Assembly (NCBI GenBank): GCA_003694235.1
Contig: RFKO01000116.1
Coordinates: 1 to 6,369, forward strand
Length of the DNA: 6,369 nucleotides
Reading direction: 5' to 3'
Source: Anaerolineae bacterium
GTDB lineage: Bacteria > Chloroflexota > Anaerolineae > Anaerolineales > UBA11858
Both the position numbers and the translations under genes were made by a program. The first letter of the stretch is position 1. Each line of letters starts with the position of its first letter. Shown here piece by piece: positions 4,988 to 6,369 of the stretch. The notes under the pieces are model-generated. The model made no database searches. It was given only the letters and a program-made list of their open reading frames with translations, and was not told the origin of the DNA.

Positions 4988-6369
4988 GTGAAACCGTTCC
5001 GTATCCTGACCCTGATTTTGATCCTGGCCTTTGTGCTGGCGGCCTGCGGGCCGAAAGCCACCGAGGCCCCCGCGCCGGCCGAGGAAGCCGCCCCGATGGA
5101 GGAGGCGGCACCGGCCGAAGAGGTAGCTCCGATGGAAGAAGCTGCGCCAACCGAAGAGACTGCCCCGATGGAAGAGGCCGCGCCAACCGAGGAAGCCGCA
5201 CCCGCCGAGGAGGCAGCCCCCACGGAAGAGGCCGCTGCCGAAATGCCCGCCGGCCTGACCTGTGAGCAGCCGATCAAGGTCGGCCTGATCACCGACGTCT
5301 CCGGCCCGCTGGCCATCTACGGGGCGCACATCCTGCCCTCCTTCATGCTGGGCATGGAGTACGCCACCGGCGCGCCCGGTTCGGCCGGCGAGGTGTTCGA
5401 CATCACCGCCACGCAGGAAAACACCTTCATGCTCGACGGCTGCGAGATCCAGATCTTCGTGCGCGATGACCAGAGCAACCCGGAGAACACCGCCACCGTG
5501 GCCCGCGAGTTGATCGACGTGGAAGGCGTGGACATCCTCGTCGGCACGGTGTCTTCCGGGGCGACGGCCACGCTGCAGGGCATCGCCGCCGAGAACAAGA
5601 TCCCCCTGATCGTCGCGCCCGCCGCGGCCAACGACATCACCGGCGTCAACTTCAACGAGTACACCTTCCGCACCAGCCGCAACAACTACCAGGACGCCAT
5701 GAACGAATGTCTGTACCTGACCAAGCAGTACAAGACCTTCGTTCAGATCGCGCCGGACTACGCTTTCGGGCACGGCTCGGCGCAGGCCTTCCGCGATGCC
5801 TGCACGCTGGCGGGTGGTGAGTTCGTGGCCGACGACATCTTCGCCCCGCTGGAGACCACCGACTTCACGCCCTACATGGAGCAGATCCTGAACTCCGGCG
5901 CGGAGGCCTTCATCGTCACCTGGGCGGGCGGCGGCTTCGTCCCGCTGATGCAGGCTGCCACCGACCTGGGTGTGATGGACGAGATGGCGCTGGGCGCCAC
6001 TTTCATCGACAACACGCTGATGCCCATCTGGTACGGCAACGCCATCGGCAGCACCAATGGCATCCTGTACCACTGGTCGGCGCCTGACAACCCGGCCAAC
6101 GACTTCCTCAAGGAGCAGCACAAGGCCCGCTACGGTACGATGCCCGACCTGTTCGCCGCGGATGGCATGAACGCGGCCATCATGCTGGTGGAAGGGTTGA
6201 AGGCTACCGGCGGCGACCCCTCCGCCGAGGCGCTCATCCCGGTCTTCGAGGGCATGGAATTCGAAGGCCCCAAGGGCACGGTGTACATCCGGCCTGAGGA
6301 TCACGTGGCCATCCAGGATATGTACGTGCTCAAGCTGGTCAATCTGACCGATCCGGATGCCAACTTCTA
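4988..6369 (+). CDS. Lipoprotein ABC transporter substrate-binding protein, branched-chain amino acid (LivJ/Peripla_BP_6) type, 3'-truncated
   Basis: The frame is open from GTG 4988 to the last base (460 full codons plus two bases TA). This part captures the ligand outside the cell for an ABC importer. Residues 1-20 form a lipoprotein signal peptide: KPFR, a hydrophobic core, then lipobox LAAC with Cys20. Residues 32-85 are an acidic (EEAAPx) repeat linker tethering the domain to the membrane. The binding domain starts near 92 (CEQPIKVGLITDVSGPLAIYG) and includes GTVSSGATAT (186-195), a probable ligand-contact region, and APDYAFGHGSA. The C-terminal stretch around EGPKGTVYIRPEDH is typical of the end of this family, so only a few residues are probably missing. 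Cys 92, 152, 241 and 272 are the only cysteines in the domain. Family ligands include amino acids, aromatic acids, fatty acids and amides; the ligase neighbours favour a carboxylic acid. Permease and ATPase genes would be expected just downstream. Confidence 0.92.
   Translation, partial: MKPFRILTLILILAFVLAACGPKATEAPAPAEEAAPMEEAAPAEEVAPMEEAAPTEETAPMEEAAPTEEAAPAEEAAPTEEAAAEMPAGLTCEQPIKVGLITDVSGPLAIYGAHILPSFMLGMEYATGAPGSAGEVFDITATQENTFMLDGCEIQIFVRDDQSNPENTATVARELIDVEGVDILVGTVSSGATATLQGIAAENKIPLIVAPAAANDITGVNFNEYTFRTSRNNYQDAMNECLYLTKQYKTFVQIAPDYAFGHGSAQAFRDACTLAGGEFVADDIFAPLETTDFTPYMEQILNSGAEAFIVTWAGGGFVPLMQAATDLGVMDEMALGATFIDNTLMPIWYGNAIGSTNGILYHWSAPDNPANDFLKEQHKARYGTMPDLFAADGMNAAIMLVEGLKATGGDPSAEALIPVFEGMEFEGPKGTVYIRPEDHVAIQDMYVLKLVNLTDPDANF
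5081..5242 (+). repeat. Nine in-frame 18-bp units encoding an EEAAPx linker
   Basis: Nine consecutive 18-nt units encode EEAAPM, EEAAPA, EEVAPM, EEAAPT, EETAPM, EEAAPT, EEAAPA, EEAAPT and EEAAAE, directly after the lipobox region of the solute-binding protein. A related EAPAPA stretch (5063-5080) precedes them. The peptides are nearly identical but the codons vary (GAG/GAA, GCC/GCG/GCA/GCT), so the array is not a fresh duplication. Such a Pro- and Glu-rich segment would form an extended flexible tether. Confidence 0.9.

Noticed and set aside
4952..6304. A 450-codon open frame on the minus strand opposite the solute-binding protein gene
   Set aside because: The plus strand carries an unmistakable lipoprotein signal, linker and Peripla_BP_6 domain with a strong Shine-Dalgarno. 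The minus frame is Gly/Arg/Val/His-rich with no recognisable motif, as expected for the antisense of GC-biased codons.

Overview
The window is a dense, GC-rich bacterial segment with every gene on the + strand. Five protein-coding genes are supported; the first and last are cut by the window edges. The organism is probably a Chloroflexota member (Anaerolineae-like). This is an inference from the lipoprotein solute-binding protein with a Glu-Glu-Ala-Ala-Pro-x linker, from the intergenic dispersed repeats, and from strong GC preference at codon third positions. No rRNA, tRNA or CRISPR array was seen to support it independently.

Layout: (1) 2-703, the C-terminal two thirds of a FabH/KAS III-fold thiolase-superfamily protein. 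It keeps the Cys nucleophile but has Thr and Tyr where FabH has its catalytic His and Asn. (2) 704-995, a gene-free stretch made almost entirely of repeats. Two copies of a 64-69 nt repeat, each with a 9-bp GGAA-loop hairpin, flank a TGTC...GACA inverted-repeat element and a half copy of it. (3) 996-2528 and 2574-4112, two tandem, visibly homologous acyl-CoA synthetases of the AMP-forming superfamily. (4) 4115-4918, a Ser-Asp-His alpha/beta hydrolase, translationally coupled to the second ligase. (5) 4988 to the end, a lipoprotein substrate-binding protein of the branched-chain-amino-acid (LivJ/Peripla_BP_6) ABC type, open to the last base.

Working model (inference): a carboxylate-handling module. 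The solute-binding protein would deliver a carboxylic acid to an ABC permease expected downstream. The two ligases would activate acids to acyl-CoA, the hydrolase would cleave an ester, lactone or thioester, and the KAS III-like protein would act on an acyl thioester. The substrate cannot be read from the sequence. I do not see a wholly new system. The most unusual items are the altered KAS III active site and the paired hairpins with a compensatory base-pair change.
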